A stretch of 24,562 nucleotides of DNA. Source: SMXQ01 sp033720855. GTDB taxonomy: Bacteria; Pseudomonadota; Alphaproteobacteria; SMXQ01. The translations under genes were made by a program, and so were the position numbers. Location: the NCBI GenBank assembly GCA_033720855.1, contig JAWWBR010000042.1, positions 1 through 24,562 of the forward strand. Reading direction: 5' to 3'. A model generated the notes under the pieces. It searched no databases and was not told where the DNA came from. It was given only the letters and a program-made list of their open reading frames with translations. Of this stretch, positions 1-7,868 are shown one piece after another. How positions within the stretch are numbered: position 1 is the stretch's first letter; every line of letters begins with the position of its first letter.

Positions 1-16
1 TGCCCCGATACCCCGC

Positions 17-808
17 TTAGATCTGCATCGGCTCTTCGAGATTCAGTAGTGTTCTCGCGACGCTGTAGGCGGTAAGCATGGAACTGCGGGGATTGTCTGG
101 AAACGCGCGGCCCTCAAGGCGAAAGGTCACGCGTCCGCTGGCGCCGTCGGCTTCGACCTCGTGGATATTGTTGGTCGTGGCGGGGTCGGCCACGAGTTCG
201 ACTTCGGTGTGATCCATCCCTAGGCCAGCCAGGGCGACCGTGGCGGCAACGTTGGCGTTCTTGGGAAACCTTCGGGCTGCCTCCCTGGCGTTGCCATGGA
301 AGACGGTTTCCGCGCTTGAAAGGGTCTCCAGCGAGACGCGATTTTCGGCATTGGACCCTTTCCAAGCCGAGGGCGGCTTGCGCGAGCGGTAGATCACGCG
401 GCTGAGTCCCGCGACCTTCATGGCGGAGATGGCATCGATACCGCCTATGGCGCCCGAGGGAAGAAGTATTCGTCGACCGGCCCGGCTGGCAGCGGCGCGG
501 AGACGCATGAGCAGATCCTCATCCGCCAGCGCACCCACCGAGGTGATCAGCAGGTCGGATCCCGCCTCGAGGACCGCCTCGCCGTGTTCGGCGACTGCGC
601 CCTGGCCGGCGGTTTCCGCGGCGATATTGGGATGGTGATCAAGCAGATCGGCAAGCCGTTCGAATATCGGGACCTTGGGGTCGGTGATGCGGCAGGCCGA
701 GCCCGGGCGCACGAGCACCCCCACCAGCGACTCAGCCCGCGCTTCGTCGCGGAATTTCTCGATCACCGCGCGCGCAATGGTTCCGTAGCCGATAAACCCG
801 ATCTTCAT
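17..808 (-). CDS. Aspartate dehydrogenase family protein
   Basis: Probable L-aspartate dehydrogenase (NadX type), which oxidises aspartate with NAD(P) to iminosuccinate/oxaloacetate plus ammonia in the cytoplasm. The protein is 263 residues, the usual family length. The N-terminus MKIGFIGYGTIA is a GxGxxA Rossmann nucleotide-binding loop. The middle carries LLPSGAIGGIDAISA (about 116-129). The C-terminal domain has the family signature NVAATVALAGLG (186-197), TNNIHEVE with the presumed catalytic His216, and a final DNPRSSMLTAYSVA. The reading frame extends upstream to about 922, but those 38 residues do not look like family sequence. The ATG at 808 begins exactly at the Rossmann strand and follows a purine-rich stretch. 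No nadA or nadC lies in view, so a role in amino-acid or amino-dicarboxylate catabolism is as possible as NAD synthesis. It is divergent from the acyl-CoA dehydrogenase across a 464-bp gap. Confidence 0.85.
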   Translation of the reverse strand: MKIGFIGYGTIARAVIEKFRDEARAESLVGVLVRPGSACRITDPKVPIFERLADLLDHHPNIAAETAGQGAVAEHGEAVLEAGSDLLITSVGALADEDLLMRLRAAASRAGRRILLPSGAIGGIDAISAMKVAGLSRVIYRSRKPPSAWKGSNAENRVSLETLSSAETVFHGNAREAARRFPKNANVAATVALAGLGMDHTEVELVADPATTNNIHEVEADGASGRVTFRLEGRAFPDNPRSSMLTAYSVARTLLNLEEPMQI

Positions 809-1076
809 TTCCGATCCAGTTGTGTTCGCACATTGCGGCGATATATCCACGGTGCTGTGCAATGCGAAATGTGATTTTAGCCTGAAGCTTGTAAAAGGAA
901 TAGCGGATGCATAATCGGCCACCGCTTCCTATTTGCTCATTGGGCCAAATTTCAGAAGCACACAAACGGAATCCTGCTTTTTGCGGTGCGGCCCGGAAGC
1001 CAGGCAACAAGCCGACAATTCGCTAGAGATCGCCTATTAAACGGGTCTCCAATGAGCAGGATTTGGGGGCTGTTAC

Positions 1077-1111
1077 CTTAATGTCTCCGTTTGACCCAAA
1101 ACGGACATAAG
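1077..1111. repeat. Imperfect palindrome, dispersed family copy 1
   Basis: The left arm CTTAATGTCTCCGTTT pairs with AAACGGACATAAG across a short loop, with two bulged bases. The right arm AAACGGACAT matches the cores seen at 17858-17901 and 19895-19922. The copy is intergenic. Confidence 0.6.
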
Positions 1112-1174
1112 CTGCAATCAGAGCACCTTTCGGCATTGACACGGTATTACCACCGAGACAAATTGCTCTAATTT

Positions 1175-1209
1175 TGAAAAGAAGTTTTACTAGGTGAAAC
1201 TCAGTTTTG
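1175..1209. promoter_or_regulatory. Two tandem degenerate IclR-type operator candidates
   Basis: TGAAA-N5-TTTTA lies at 1175-1189 and TGAAA-N5-TTTTG at 1195-1209. They start exactly 20 bp apart, about two helical turns. Each keeps the left half of the TGAAA-N5-TTTCA element found upstream of the iclR and TctC genes, with one and two mismatches on the right half. They lie just downstream of a -10-like TCTAAT (1167-1172), where bound protein would block transcription of the acyl-CoA dehydrogenase operon. Inferred from sequence similarity alone. Confidence 0.4.
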
Positions 1210-1272
1210 AGGAACAGCCAGTCCCAGTTTCATACCTAAACTGGAAAATTCGTCCAGCCATCGGGGGGCAAA

Positions 1273-2448
1273 ATGGATTTTTCTCTGAGTGAGAAAGAGA
1301 GGGCGTTTCAGCATCGGGTTCGAGATCTTGCGAGGAGCCAACTTGCGAAAGGTGCCCTGCTCCGCGCCCATAGTGACGATTTCCCTCGCGAGGTGATGAA
1401 GATGCTGGTTGAAAACGGCCTCATAGGAATCACCATACCTCCGGAAGATGGGGGGCAAGGGGGAACGTTGATGGAGGCGGTCCTCGCAATCACGGGCATT
1501 GCTGAGCTTTGTCCGCGCAGCGCTGATGTCGTTCAGGCGGGGAATTTTGGACCGATCCGAGTGCTCTCGGCATTCGGCACGGATGATCAAAAGACACGGT
1601 TCCTGTCTAAACTTCTAAAAGGAGAGTTGTTGATCACCGTCGCCATGAGCGAACCAGAGGCGGGGTCTGCGGTCACGGACTTGGAAACCACCGCGACGCC
1701 CGACGGGGACGGCTACCGGCTGAACGGCACCAAGGTCTACACGACCAACGGCCTGCATGCGGATCTATTTCTGACCTATGTGCGTTATGGTCCCGGCCTC
1801 GATGGCATTGGATCGGTTCTGATCGAGCGCGGTGGCGAGGGATTTAAGACCGGCACGCCATCTCGATTTCTGTCGGGCGAAGGATGGGTGGAGATCCAGT
1901 TCGAAGATCTCTACGTGCCGCCAGAGAATGTCCTATTGGGTCCGGGTGGCTTCAAGAAGCAGATTTCCGGATTCAATGTCGAGCGCCTGGGCAATGCCGC
2001 GCGGTCCCTAGGTGTTGGACGGTGCGCTTTCAACCTTGCCAGAGATCATGCTCTGAAACGCGAGCAGTTCGGGCGTCCTCTTTGTGAGTTTCAGGGGTTG
2101 CAATGGAAGTTCGCCGATTCTGAGGTCCAGCTTCAGGCCGCGGAACTGTTGCTTCATCGAGCGGCGGTAAATGCTGACGCGGGTTTTCCCTCGGCGTTTG
2201 AGACGGCGACCGCAAAGGTCCAGTGCAACACCGCTGGGTACCAAGCAGCAGACAACGCTCTCCAGGTTATGGGCGGACTCGGCTATAGCGAAGAGAGCCT
2301 GGTCGAATACTGCTTCCGCAAAACCCGCGGATGGATGATCGCGGGGGGGTCCATCGAGATGATGAAGAACCGCATCGCCGAGACGGTCTTTGACCGCCGG
2401 TTCTCCCAGCGCCCGCCTCGGCCCAAGGAACAGAAAGCCACGTCGTGA
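1273..2448 (+). CDS. Acyl-CoA dehydrogenase family protein
   Basis: FAD-dependent acyl-CoA dehydrogenase (391 residues, typical length), expected to desaturate an acyl-CoA at the alpha-beta position and pass electrons to ETF. The N-terminal helical domain is followed by the FAD/substrate segment AMSEPEAGSAVTDLETTA (124-141) and NGTKVYTTNG (151-160). The C-terminal helical domain carries KREQFGRPLCEFQGLQ (262-277) and LQVMGGLGYSEE (330-341). The usual catalytic-Glu motif (YEGT) is replaced by IAGGS, so position 357 is Ala. A Glu occurs instead at 237 in NVERL, the place used by isovaleryl- and long-chain acyl-CoA dehydrogenases. The start ATG follows a GGGGGG stretch. The stop overlaps the GTG start of the next gene, implying translational coupling. 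The substrate is unknown. Confidence 0.9.
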   Translation: MDFSLSEKERAFQHRVRDLARSQLAKGALLRAHSDDFPREVMKMLVENGLIGITIPPEDGGQGGTLMEAVLAITGIAELCPRSADVVQAGNFGPIRVLSAFGTDDQKTRFLSKLLKGELLITVAMSEPEAGSAVTDLETTATPDGDGYRLNGTKVYTTNGLHADLFLTYVRYGPGLDGIGSVLIERGGEGFKTGTPSRFLSGEGWVEIQFEDLYVPPENVLLGPGGFKKQISGFNVERLGNAARSLGVGRCAFNLARDHALKREQFGRPLCEFQGLQWKFADSEVQLQAAELLLHRAAVNADAGFPSAFETATAKVQCNTAGYQAADNALQVMGGLGYSEESLVEYCFRKTRGWMIAGGSIEMMKNRIAETVFDRRFSQRPPRPKEQKATS

Positions 2449-4517
2449 CCCCGTCTTTGTTCCAATGCCTGGTTGCGCCCCGAACCGTGGCTCTGATTGG
2501 CGCGTCTGGCGATGCAGCAAAGCCTCCCGCGCGGCCGCAACGCTACCTTGATGCTCATGGGTTCAAGGGCAGGGTCATTCCCGTCAATCCAGCGAGAAAG
2601 GAAGTGTTTGGTGTTCCCGCCCTCGCCAATGTCCGGGAGGCGAATGAGCAGATCGACCACGCGTTCATTATGGTGCCGGCGAAAGCGGTAAAATCAGTCG
2701 TCGCCGATTGTGCCGAAGCTGGCATCCCCTTGGCGACAATCTTCAGTGACGGATTTGCAGATATCGGTCCGGAAGGGCGCGTCCTTCAGCACGAGATCGT
2801 CGATATCGCCCGTGACGGCGGAGTTCGATTGATCGGTCCCAACAGTATGGGGGTCATCAGCACGCGGACTGGCCTCGCCATGACCGTAAATACGGTGATG
2901 GACGGGGTTGATCTCTTAACCGGATCTCTGGCCCTGGTGTCGCAGAGCGGCTCACTTATCGGAACCCTTCTGTCTCGTGCTCAAGCGCGAGGATTGGGCT
3001 TTTCTCATTTGGTTGCTGTCGGCAACGAAGCTGATCTTACGGTTGGGGAAATCGTCAAGGCTCTGGTAGATGACCCAGATACCCGGGCGATCCTCCTGTT
3101 CCTCGAAACTTTGCGTGGGGCGAATGGCCTAGCGAGCGCCGCGCGTCAGGCTTTCGATGCCGGAAAGCCCATCATTGCTTACAAGCTTGGCCAATCGAAG
3201 GTAGGGCGGGACCTCGCCGCGAGCCACACGGGCGCCCTGGTTGGACCAAGCGAGAATGTCTCTGCGTTCTTTGCTCACAACGGTATCATCGAGGTGCACA
3301 ATTTTGAGGGCTTGTTCGAGTGCGCTCCATTTGTGCTGAACCGAAAACCCCCCAAAGGTCGCAGGGTAGCTGTGGTCACTACGACGGGCGGGCCCGCCGC
3401 TACGGTTGCCGATCAATTAGGCAACCGGTCCGTCGAACTCGTGCCGACCCCCAAGTCACTGGTGAAGGAGATGAATGACCGTGGTTTGCATGTCAGCTCA
3501 GGACAAATCATCGATTTGACGGCGGCAGGAACACGAGCAGATGTCTACGAAGCCGCTTTGTCCATCATCAGCCGTGAGGGGGACTGCGATGCAATCGTGG
3601 CCATCGTCGGATCGTCCGGGTTGACGAATCCGCAGCATGCGATCGGGCCCATCGCCGCGATGAGGGGAGGTCCACCCATCGCCGCATACCTTGTGCCTGA
3701 AGCCCCGCAAACACTTTCCATGTTCGCGGAAAAAGGGATCGCCGCATTTCGCACACCTGAGGCTTGCGCGGATTCCGTTGCCGCATTCATCGACTGGCGT
3801 GGGCCAGCCCCATTGCAGGACATACAACTCCCGGCGAACGTGTCTGCACGGATAGCTGAGTTGCCTGCCGGTGTCTGTGATGAGGTGCGGTCGGTAGGTA
3901 TCTTCACCGCACTGGGGATTGTGCAGCCCAAGTCTCAGATATTGACGAGCCCAGGTGAAGATCCAGAAATAGCTTTCCCCCTCGTGGCAAAAGTCCTGTC
4001 GCCCGAGATTGCCCACAAGACCGAAGCCGGCGCAGTGGCATTGGGTATCGCTGATCGTCAGTCTCTGGTCACACGGGGGCAGGAAATTATCGATTCAGCA
4101 AAACGCTACCGGCCAGATGCTCCTATCGAAGGGCTGCTCGTCCAGGAAATGCACCACGGCATCGCTGAAGTCATCATCGGTTTCAAACGCGATGTTGAAG
4201 TGGGGCCGATCGTGATGCTGGGCCTAGGCGGTGTCCTCGCGGAAATTTATGAAGACACGTCCGTTAGGATGGCGCCCGTGAATTCGGACACGGCCATTCA
4301 GATGATCCATGAAGTCAAGGGTCTTGCGATGATCCGCGGCTACCGGAACCTACCCCAAGGAGACCTTGATGCTTTGGCTCAAGCCGTCATGGTCGTTTCC
4401 AACCTTGCGGGACAAGGCGGGGAGCGTATCCTCGAGGCAGAAATCAATCCATTGATCGTCAAATCAAAGGGCGAAGGCGTCGTCGCTGTTGACGGTTTGA
4501 TCGTCTGCGATCGCTGA
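2445..4517 (+). CDS. NDP-forming acyl-CoA synthetase (ACD family, fused alpha-beta)
   Basis: Single-chain acetate/acyl-CoA synthetase (ADP-forming) type, 690 residues, converting a carboxylic acid plus CoA and ATP to an acyl-CoA via a phosphohistidine. Domain order: N-terminal CoA-binding Rossmann domain (about 5-130, including VALIGASGD and PNSMGVIS), two succinyl-CoA-ligase-like domains (about 140-450), and a C-terminal ATP-grasp domain (about 465-690; FPLVAKVLSPEIAHKTEAGAV, GLGGVLAEIYED, EINPLIV). The phosphorylatable His is visible as His261 in AASHTGAL. It starts with GTG, sharing GTGA with the stop of the acyl-CoA dehydrogenase. The pair probably activates and then desaturates one acid, or runs in reverse to release ATP. 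It converges on the hydroxyacid dehydrogenase with only 13 bp between stops. The acid specificity cannot be read from the sequence. Confidence 0.88.
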   Translation: MTPSLFQCLVAPRTVALIGASGDAAKPPARPQRYLDAHGFKGRVIPVNPARKEVFGVPALANVREANEQIDHAFIMVPAKAVKSVVADCAEAGIPLATIFSDGFADIGPEGRVLQHEIVDIARDGGVRLIGPNSMGVISTRTGLAMTVNTVMDGVDLLTGSLALVSQSGSLIGTLLSRAQARGLGFSHLVAVGNEADLTVGEIVKALVDDPDTRAILLFLETLRGANGLASAARQAFDAGKPIIAYKLGQSKVGRDLAASHTGALVGPSENVSAFFAHNGIIEVHNFEGLFECAPFVLNRKPPKGRRVAVVTTTGGPAATVADQLGNRSVELVPTPKSLVKEMNDRGLHVSSGQIIDLTAAGTRADVYEAALSIISREGDCDAIVAIVGSSGLTNPQHAIGPIAAMRGGPPIAAYLVPEAPQTLSMFAEKGIAAFRTPEACADSVAAFIDWRGPAPLQDIQLPANVSARIAELPAGVCDEVRSVGIFTALGIVQPKSQILTSPGEDPEIAFPLVAKVLSPEIAHKTEAGAVALGIADRQSLVTRGQEIIDSAKRYRPDAPIEGLLVQEMHHGIAEVIIGFKRDVEVGPIVMLGLGGVLAEIYEDTSVRMAPVNSDTAIQMIHEVKGLAMIRGYRNLPQGDLDALAQAVMVVSNLAGQGGERILEAEINPLIVKSKGEGVVAVDGLIVCDR

Positions 4518-4530
4518 CTCACTGCGCGGT

Positions 4531-5493
4531 CTAGCCGACCACGGCCGGGTTAAGTACCCTGAGAGGCTTGCCGGCCGTCCAAGCCTCGATGTCCTCGACG
4601 ATCTGTCCGTACCAAAGCTTGTAATTGGTGTCGGTGACGAAACCGAGATGCGGGGTGATGATCGATCTCGGCAGGCTTCGCATAGGATGATCGACGGCTA
4701 GCGGTTCGGAATTGTAAACATCTATCCCCGCGCCGCCGATGGCGCCAGTTACAAGTGCTTCAATCAGGGCGTCCTGCTGCACGATAGGTCCGCGGGCCGT
4801 GTTCACCAGATAGGCACTTGGTTTCATTAGTGCTAATTCCTCCCGGCCAACCAAGCCTCGGGTTCGATCGCTCAGGACCAAATGAATCGAAATGAAATCC
4901 GAGGTGGCGAACAAATCTTCCTTCGTTGCCAGGTGCACACCGAGCTCGGCGCAGCGCTCAGGTGTGAGATTCTGACTCCAGGCGATAACATTCATACCGA
5001 AGGCCAAGCCGATTTTCGCAACATGGCCCCCCACCTTGCCGAGGCCGATGATGCCGAGGGTCTTGTCGGCAACGCTCACGCCGACACTGGTTTGCCAGTG
5101 GCCTGCCCGGGTGGCGCGATCCTCCTCCGGAATCCGCCGGGCGAGACCGAGGATAAGGCCCCATGCGAGTTCTGCCGTTGTGACGCCAACATTCTCGGTA
5201 CCGCTGACCACCACCCCGCGCTCAGTCGCGGCGTCTAGGTCAATGCCTAGATTGCGCATGCCGGCGGTGACCAAGAGCTTGAGGTTGGGGAGGCGTTTGA
5301 TGAGTTCCGATGGAAAAGGGGTGCGTTCACGCATGATGGCGATAACATCAAAGGGAGCTAGCCGTTCGGCCACCGCATCTGGGTTGTCGATGTGGTCGTT
5401 GAACACCGTAATGTCCGCGGCCTCTTCAATCTTTGACCAGTCAGCCATGGTGAGAGCCACATTCTGATAGTCGTCTAAGATCGCGACACGCAT
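4531..5493 (-). CDS. D-2-hydroxyacid dehydrogenase
   Basis: NAD(P)-dependent D-isomer-specific 2-hydroxyacid dehydrogenase (320 residues), interconverting a 2-oxoacid and the D-2-hydroxyacid in the cytoplasm. The nucleotide-binding loop is GLGKVG (150-155). Active-site residues of the family are present: Arg234 in NTARGPIV, Glu263 in DVYNSEP and His282 in ITPHLGF. The frame opens 19 codons earlier (5550), but the ATG at 5493 has a strong GGAGG a few bases upstream and begins with the expected MRVAILDDYQ, so I prefer it. It is divergent from the iclR gene, and the shared 156-bp gap holds a putative operator. A link to the 2-oxoacids released by the lyases in this cluster is plausible but inferred. 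Confidence 0.88.
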   Translation of the reverse strand: MRVAILDDYQNVALTMADWSKIEEAADITVFNDHIDNPDAVAERLAPFDVIAIMRERTPFPSELIKRLPNLKLLVTAGMRNLGIDLDAATERGVVVSGTENVGVTTAELAWGLILGLARRIPEEDRATRAGHWQTSVGVSVADKTLGIIGLGKVGGHVAKIGLAFGMNVIAWSQNLTPERCAELGVHLATKEDLFATSDFISIHLVLSDRTRGLVGREELALMKPSAYLVNTARGPIVQQDALIEALVTGAIGGAGIDVYNSEPLAVDHPMRSLPRSIITPHLGFVTDTNYKLWYGQIVEDIEAWTAGKPLRVLNPAVVG

Positions 5494-5614
5494 TTCCTCC
5501 CCCTCTGCTGGGATTTCGGGCGTTGGTTCAGGTGATTCACGGCGCCTCAATTTACGGTCAATTTCGGCGCTCTATCAAACTGGTCTTGCCCAACGAATAA
5601 TGCATAATACCTAA

Positions 5615-5629
5615 TGAAAACATGTTTCA
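5615..5629. promoter_or_regulatory. Putative IclR operator (15-bp inverted repeat)
   Basis: TGAAA-ACATG-TTTCA has perfect 5-bp arms around a 5-bp centre and lies 20 bp before the iclR start codon, consistent with autoregulation. The gap also serves the divergent hydroxyacid dehydrogenase. The same arms and spacing recur at 6499-6513 before the binding-protein gene. Confidence 0.6.
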
Positions 5630-5649
5630 ATGCTTGAAATCAGAATTCG

Positions 5650-6429
5650 ATGAGTGAAAAGCAACGGGCAGTCTATCGGGTCGAAGCGATTGATCGCGCG
5701 ATCAACATTTTGACTGCATTCTCGCATACAGACCCCGAGCTAACGCTGAGCGAGATCGTCGAGAAGACGGGCCTCGCTAAGGCAACGGCTTACCGCATGC
5801 TTTCAAACCTTTGTGCCCGACACATGTGCCAACTGGACGAAAAGACCGGTCGCTACAGCCTTGGCTATGAAGTGCTGAAGATGGCCGATATCCGCCGACA
5901 GCAGCTCAACTTCCGGACGCTTGCTTTACCTGCAATGCAAGAGCTCCGAGACGTGTCGAATGAAACGATCGTGCTGAGTGTGCGCGACGGCGATTATCGG
6001 GTGAACGTGGATTATGTGGAAAGTCGTGATCCCTTGAGACGCGTGCCGGAACCAGGTCGGCGGGCACCACTCTATTCCGGCGCGGCGAGCAAGGCCTTCC
6101 TGGCTGCGATGAGCGAAAAAGAAGTGGAGCGTTACATTGCCCGGACAAAACTTGAAAAGCGTGGCCCCAACACGATTACCGATCCCAAAATACTGCGCCG
6201 GACCATCGCGAAGAATCGTGAGGACGGATTTTCTGAAAGCCGCGGGGAGCAGACCGTCCAGGGAAATGCCATTGCCGCGCCCGTGTTCGACAGTTCGGGC
6301 GATGCGGCCTTCGTGATCAGTATTTCGTATGTCGATTCCCGCTTCACAAAAGCTATACGCAAAAAAAGTATCGAAACGCTGCTCAGGTGTAGTCGGGAAC
6401 TCTCGCGCCAACTGGGTGCGCGCCTCTAA
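5650..6429 (+). CDS. IclR family transcriptional regulator
   Basis: DNA-binding regulator of 259 residues, typical for IclR. An N-terminal winged helix-turn-helix (about 10-75) includes AINILTAFSHTDPELTLSEIVEKTGLAKATAYRMLSNL. It is followed by the GAF-like effector domain (about 90-255; RRAPLYSGAASKAFLAAM, SRGEQTVQGNAIAAPVFD, then a C-terminal helical tail). IclR proteins usually bind short palindromes and respond to an aromatic or aliphatic acid. Here a TGAAA-N5-TTTCA repeat lies directly upstream and again before the next gene, so autoregulation and local control of the TTT cluster are likely. The start ATG is the first in-frame Met; the upstream sequence is AT-rich with no strong Shine-Dalgarno. 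The 179-bp gap to the binding-protein gene contains that gene's own promoter. Confidence 0.92.
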   Translation: MSEKQRAVYRVEAIDRAINILTAFSHTDPELTLSEIVEKTGLAKATAYRMLSNLCARHMCQLDEKTGRYSLGYEVLKMADIRRQQLNFRTLALPAMQELRDVSNETIVLSVRDGDYRVNVDYVESRDPLRRVPEPGRRAPLYSGAASKAFLAAMSEKEVERYIARTKLEKRGPNTITDPKILRRTIAKNREDGFSESRGEQTVQGNAIAAPVFDSSGDAAFVISISYVDSRFTKAIRKKSIETLLRCSRELSRQLGARL

Positions 6430-6490
6430 CCGAAACTCTGTATTTGGATTGAGCGGTCTATTGACTCAGAACGCCAACAACCGTACGCTT

Positions 6491-6520
6491 TTGACAAATG
6501 AAAATGAGTTTCATTATGTG
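6491..6520 (+). promoter_or_regulatory. Promoter with embedded IclR-type operator for the TctC gene
   Basis: A consensus -35 TTGACA sits at 6491-6496 and a weak -10-like TATGTG at 6515-6520, 18 bp apart. The inverted repeat TGAAA-ATGAG-TTTCA (6499-6513, extendable by one paired base each side) fits entirely within the spacer. Binding there would exclude RNA polymerase, so this looks like a repressible promoter for the transport and catabolic run. The -35 and repeat are clear by eye; the -10 is a poor match. Confidence 0.6.
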
Positions 6521-6608
6521 AAACCATTAAGGCAGGTGGATCGGCCATTGAGGGGGCTCACCTGTTGCGTTTTGGAGGTTGCTTTCAACATCGACAGGGA
6601 GTGAGAAA

Positions 6609-7742
6609 ATGACAGTGTCTTGCGTCAAACTTAAAAGGGCATCGATTATCAGCACAGGTGCCGCAGCGATCGCGGTGGCTGCATGCACTGGATTCTTTAC
6701 GGCCCCAGCATCAGCGGAAGTAAGTTTTGCCGGGAAACGCATCGTTTGGGTTGTCCCGTCCCGCGAAGGCGGCGGAACTGACACGCTCGCAAGATTCCTA
6801 GTCCCGCATTTTAAGAAACATCTTCCCGGGAATCCGACTATCGTTGTCCAAAATATCCCTGGTAAGGGGACGCTTCCCGGAATCAATCAGTATTGGCACA
6901 ACGCCAAGGATGACGGCCTCATGGTCCTTTCAATGACGACCGGTGGTCAAACCAATGCGGCCTTCGGGCACAAGGCTGTCAAGTACAAGCTGTCGAAATT
7001 CCAAGTGTTGATGGGTGTCCCCCAAGGCACATTTGTCTATGGGCAGCCCAGCTTGGGCATCAAGGGCCCGGGAGACATCGCAACGCTTTTAGAGGCGGGC
7101 AAGACGAAAGCGCTCACGTTCGGGGGCCAGAGCCCGACCTCTGCAGAGGTCCGAATGTTGGTTGCGTGGGATGCACTTGGCGTCAACGCCAAACCGGTTT
7201 GGGGCTTAAGCCGGGGCAAGTCGCGTAAAGCATTCATGCGGAAAGAATTCGACCTCATGTATGACACCGCGAGCGGCTGGATCAAGCGGGCGCGCAAGTT
7301 GGTGAAGAAGAACCAAGCGGTCCCCCTCTTCACCTTCGGGGTCGAAAATGCCGACGGCACCATTGTCCGCGATCCAGTAGAGCCGAACTTGCCAACCTTT
7401 CTTGAAGTCTATGAAAAGGTGCACGGAAAAAAATTTAGCGGACTCGCCTACAAGGCCTGGCACGCGACGTTCTCGATCGCGGTCATGAACTCCAAGGCCA
7501 TCGTAATGCACCCCAACACGAAGCCGGAGATATTAGCCACCTACCACGACACCGTCCAAAAGATTCTGAAGGATCCAGATTTCTTGAAGGCGAAGAAGAA
7601 GTGGATCGGTATTTACGAGATCTCGACGGGCAAGCGAGCCCAGAAGATTATGACTTCCGGTGCCGAAATCGACCCCAAGGCGTGCGGCTGGCTAACCAAC
7701 TTCCTTAAGACGAAATACGACGCCAACGTCAACTGCATGTAG
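6609..7742 (+). CDS. TctC/Bug-type periplasmic solute-binding protein of a TTT transporter
   Basis: Extracytoplasmic binding protein of a tripartite tricarboxylate transporter (377 residues). A signal peptide is evident: positively charged start (KLKR), a hydrophobic stretch AAAIAVAACTGFFTA, and an ASA-E cleavage site near residue 34. The mature protein opens with RIVWVVPSREGGGTDTLARF, the family's substrate-carboxylate loop, and continues with the PTIVVQNIPGKGTLPG element. It is longer and more divergent than the usual roughly 320-residue Bug protein and rich in Lys. The start ATG at 6609 has GGGAG 8-12 bases upstream; the frame opens at 6579 without support. The partner permease (10170-12137) is separated from it by two enzyme genes, suggesting the cargo enzymes and transporter form one unit. 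The ligand is unknown, presumably an organic acid. Confidence 0.85.
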   Translation: MTVSCVKLKRASIISTGAAAIAVAACTGFFTAPASAEVSFAGKRIVWVVPSREGGGTDTLARFLVPHFKKHLPGNPTIVVQNIPGKGTLPGINQYWHNAKDDGLMVLSMTTGGQTNAAFGHKAVKYKLSKFQVLMGVPQGTFVYGQPSLGIKGPGDIATLLEAGKTKALTFGGQSPTSAEVRMLVAWDALGVNAKPVWGLSRGKSRKAFMRKEFDLMYDTASGWIKRARKLVKKNQAVPLFTFGVENADGTIVRDPVEPNLPTFLEVYEKVHGKKFSGLAYKAWHATFSIAVMNSKAIVMHPNTKPEILATYHDTVQKILKDPDFLKAKKKWIGIYEISTGKRAQKIMTSGAEIDPKACGWLTNFLKTKYDANVNCM

Positions 7743-7751
7743 GGACCAACG

Positions 7752-7833
7752 GCCGCTGGCCAAGAATCAATCCAGCGGCTCCGCCCTGAAGGGGCAAACT
7801 GCATCCCCATCCGCCAGAAATTGGCGGATGGGG
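7752..7833 (+). promoter_or_regulatory. Two tandem stem-loops after the binding-protein gene
   Basis: The first hairpin pairs GCCGCTGG (7752-7759) with CCAGCGGC (7772-7779). The second has perfect 12-bp arms, CCCCATCCGCCA (7805-7816) with TGGCGGATGGGG (7822-7833), around a 5-base loop. Neither is followed by a T-run, so a strong intrinsic terminator is unlikely. The position between an abundant binding protein and catabolic genes fits an mRNA-stabilising or partial-attenuation element. Confidence 0.6.
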
Positions 7834-7868
7834 GTGAGAATGGAATTTGCTGCCTGGAAACTGAATCG

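Larger units (their letters stand above)
809..1272. other. 464-bp divergent intergenic region
   Basis: This gap separates the leftward aspartate dehydrogenase from the rightward acyl-CoA dehydrogenase. I find no credible gene in it. It holds an imperfect palindrome at 1077-1111 (one of a dispersed family in this window), a -10-like TCTAAT at 1167-1172, and two tandem degenerate copies of the putative IclR operator at 1175-1189 and 1195-1209. It probably contains promoters for both flanking genes. Confidence 0.6.

Noticed and set aside
809..922. N-terminal extension of the aspartate dehydrogenase frame
   Set aside because: The extra 38 residues have no family character; the ATG at 808 begins exactly at the nucleotide-binding strand.
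3498..4016. Long minus-strand open frame opposite the acyl-CoA synthetase
   Set aside because: It has no recognisable protein features and lies wholly within a well-supported gene; codon bias of the sense gene explains it.
7821..7868. In-frame TTG start for the PEP mutase homologue
   Set aside because: It lies within a 12-bp-stem hairpin and has no ribosome site; the added residues are not family-like.
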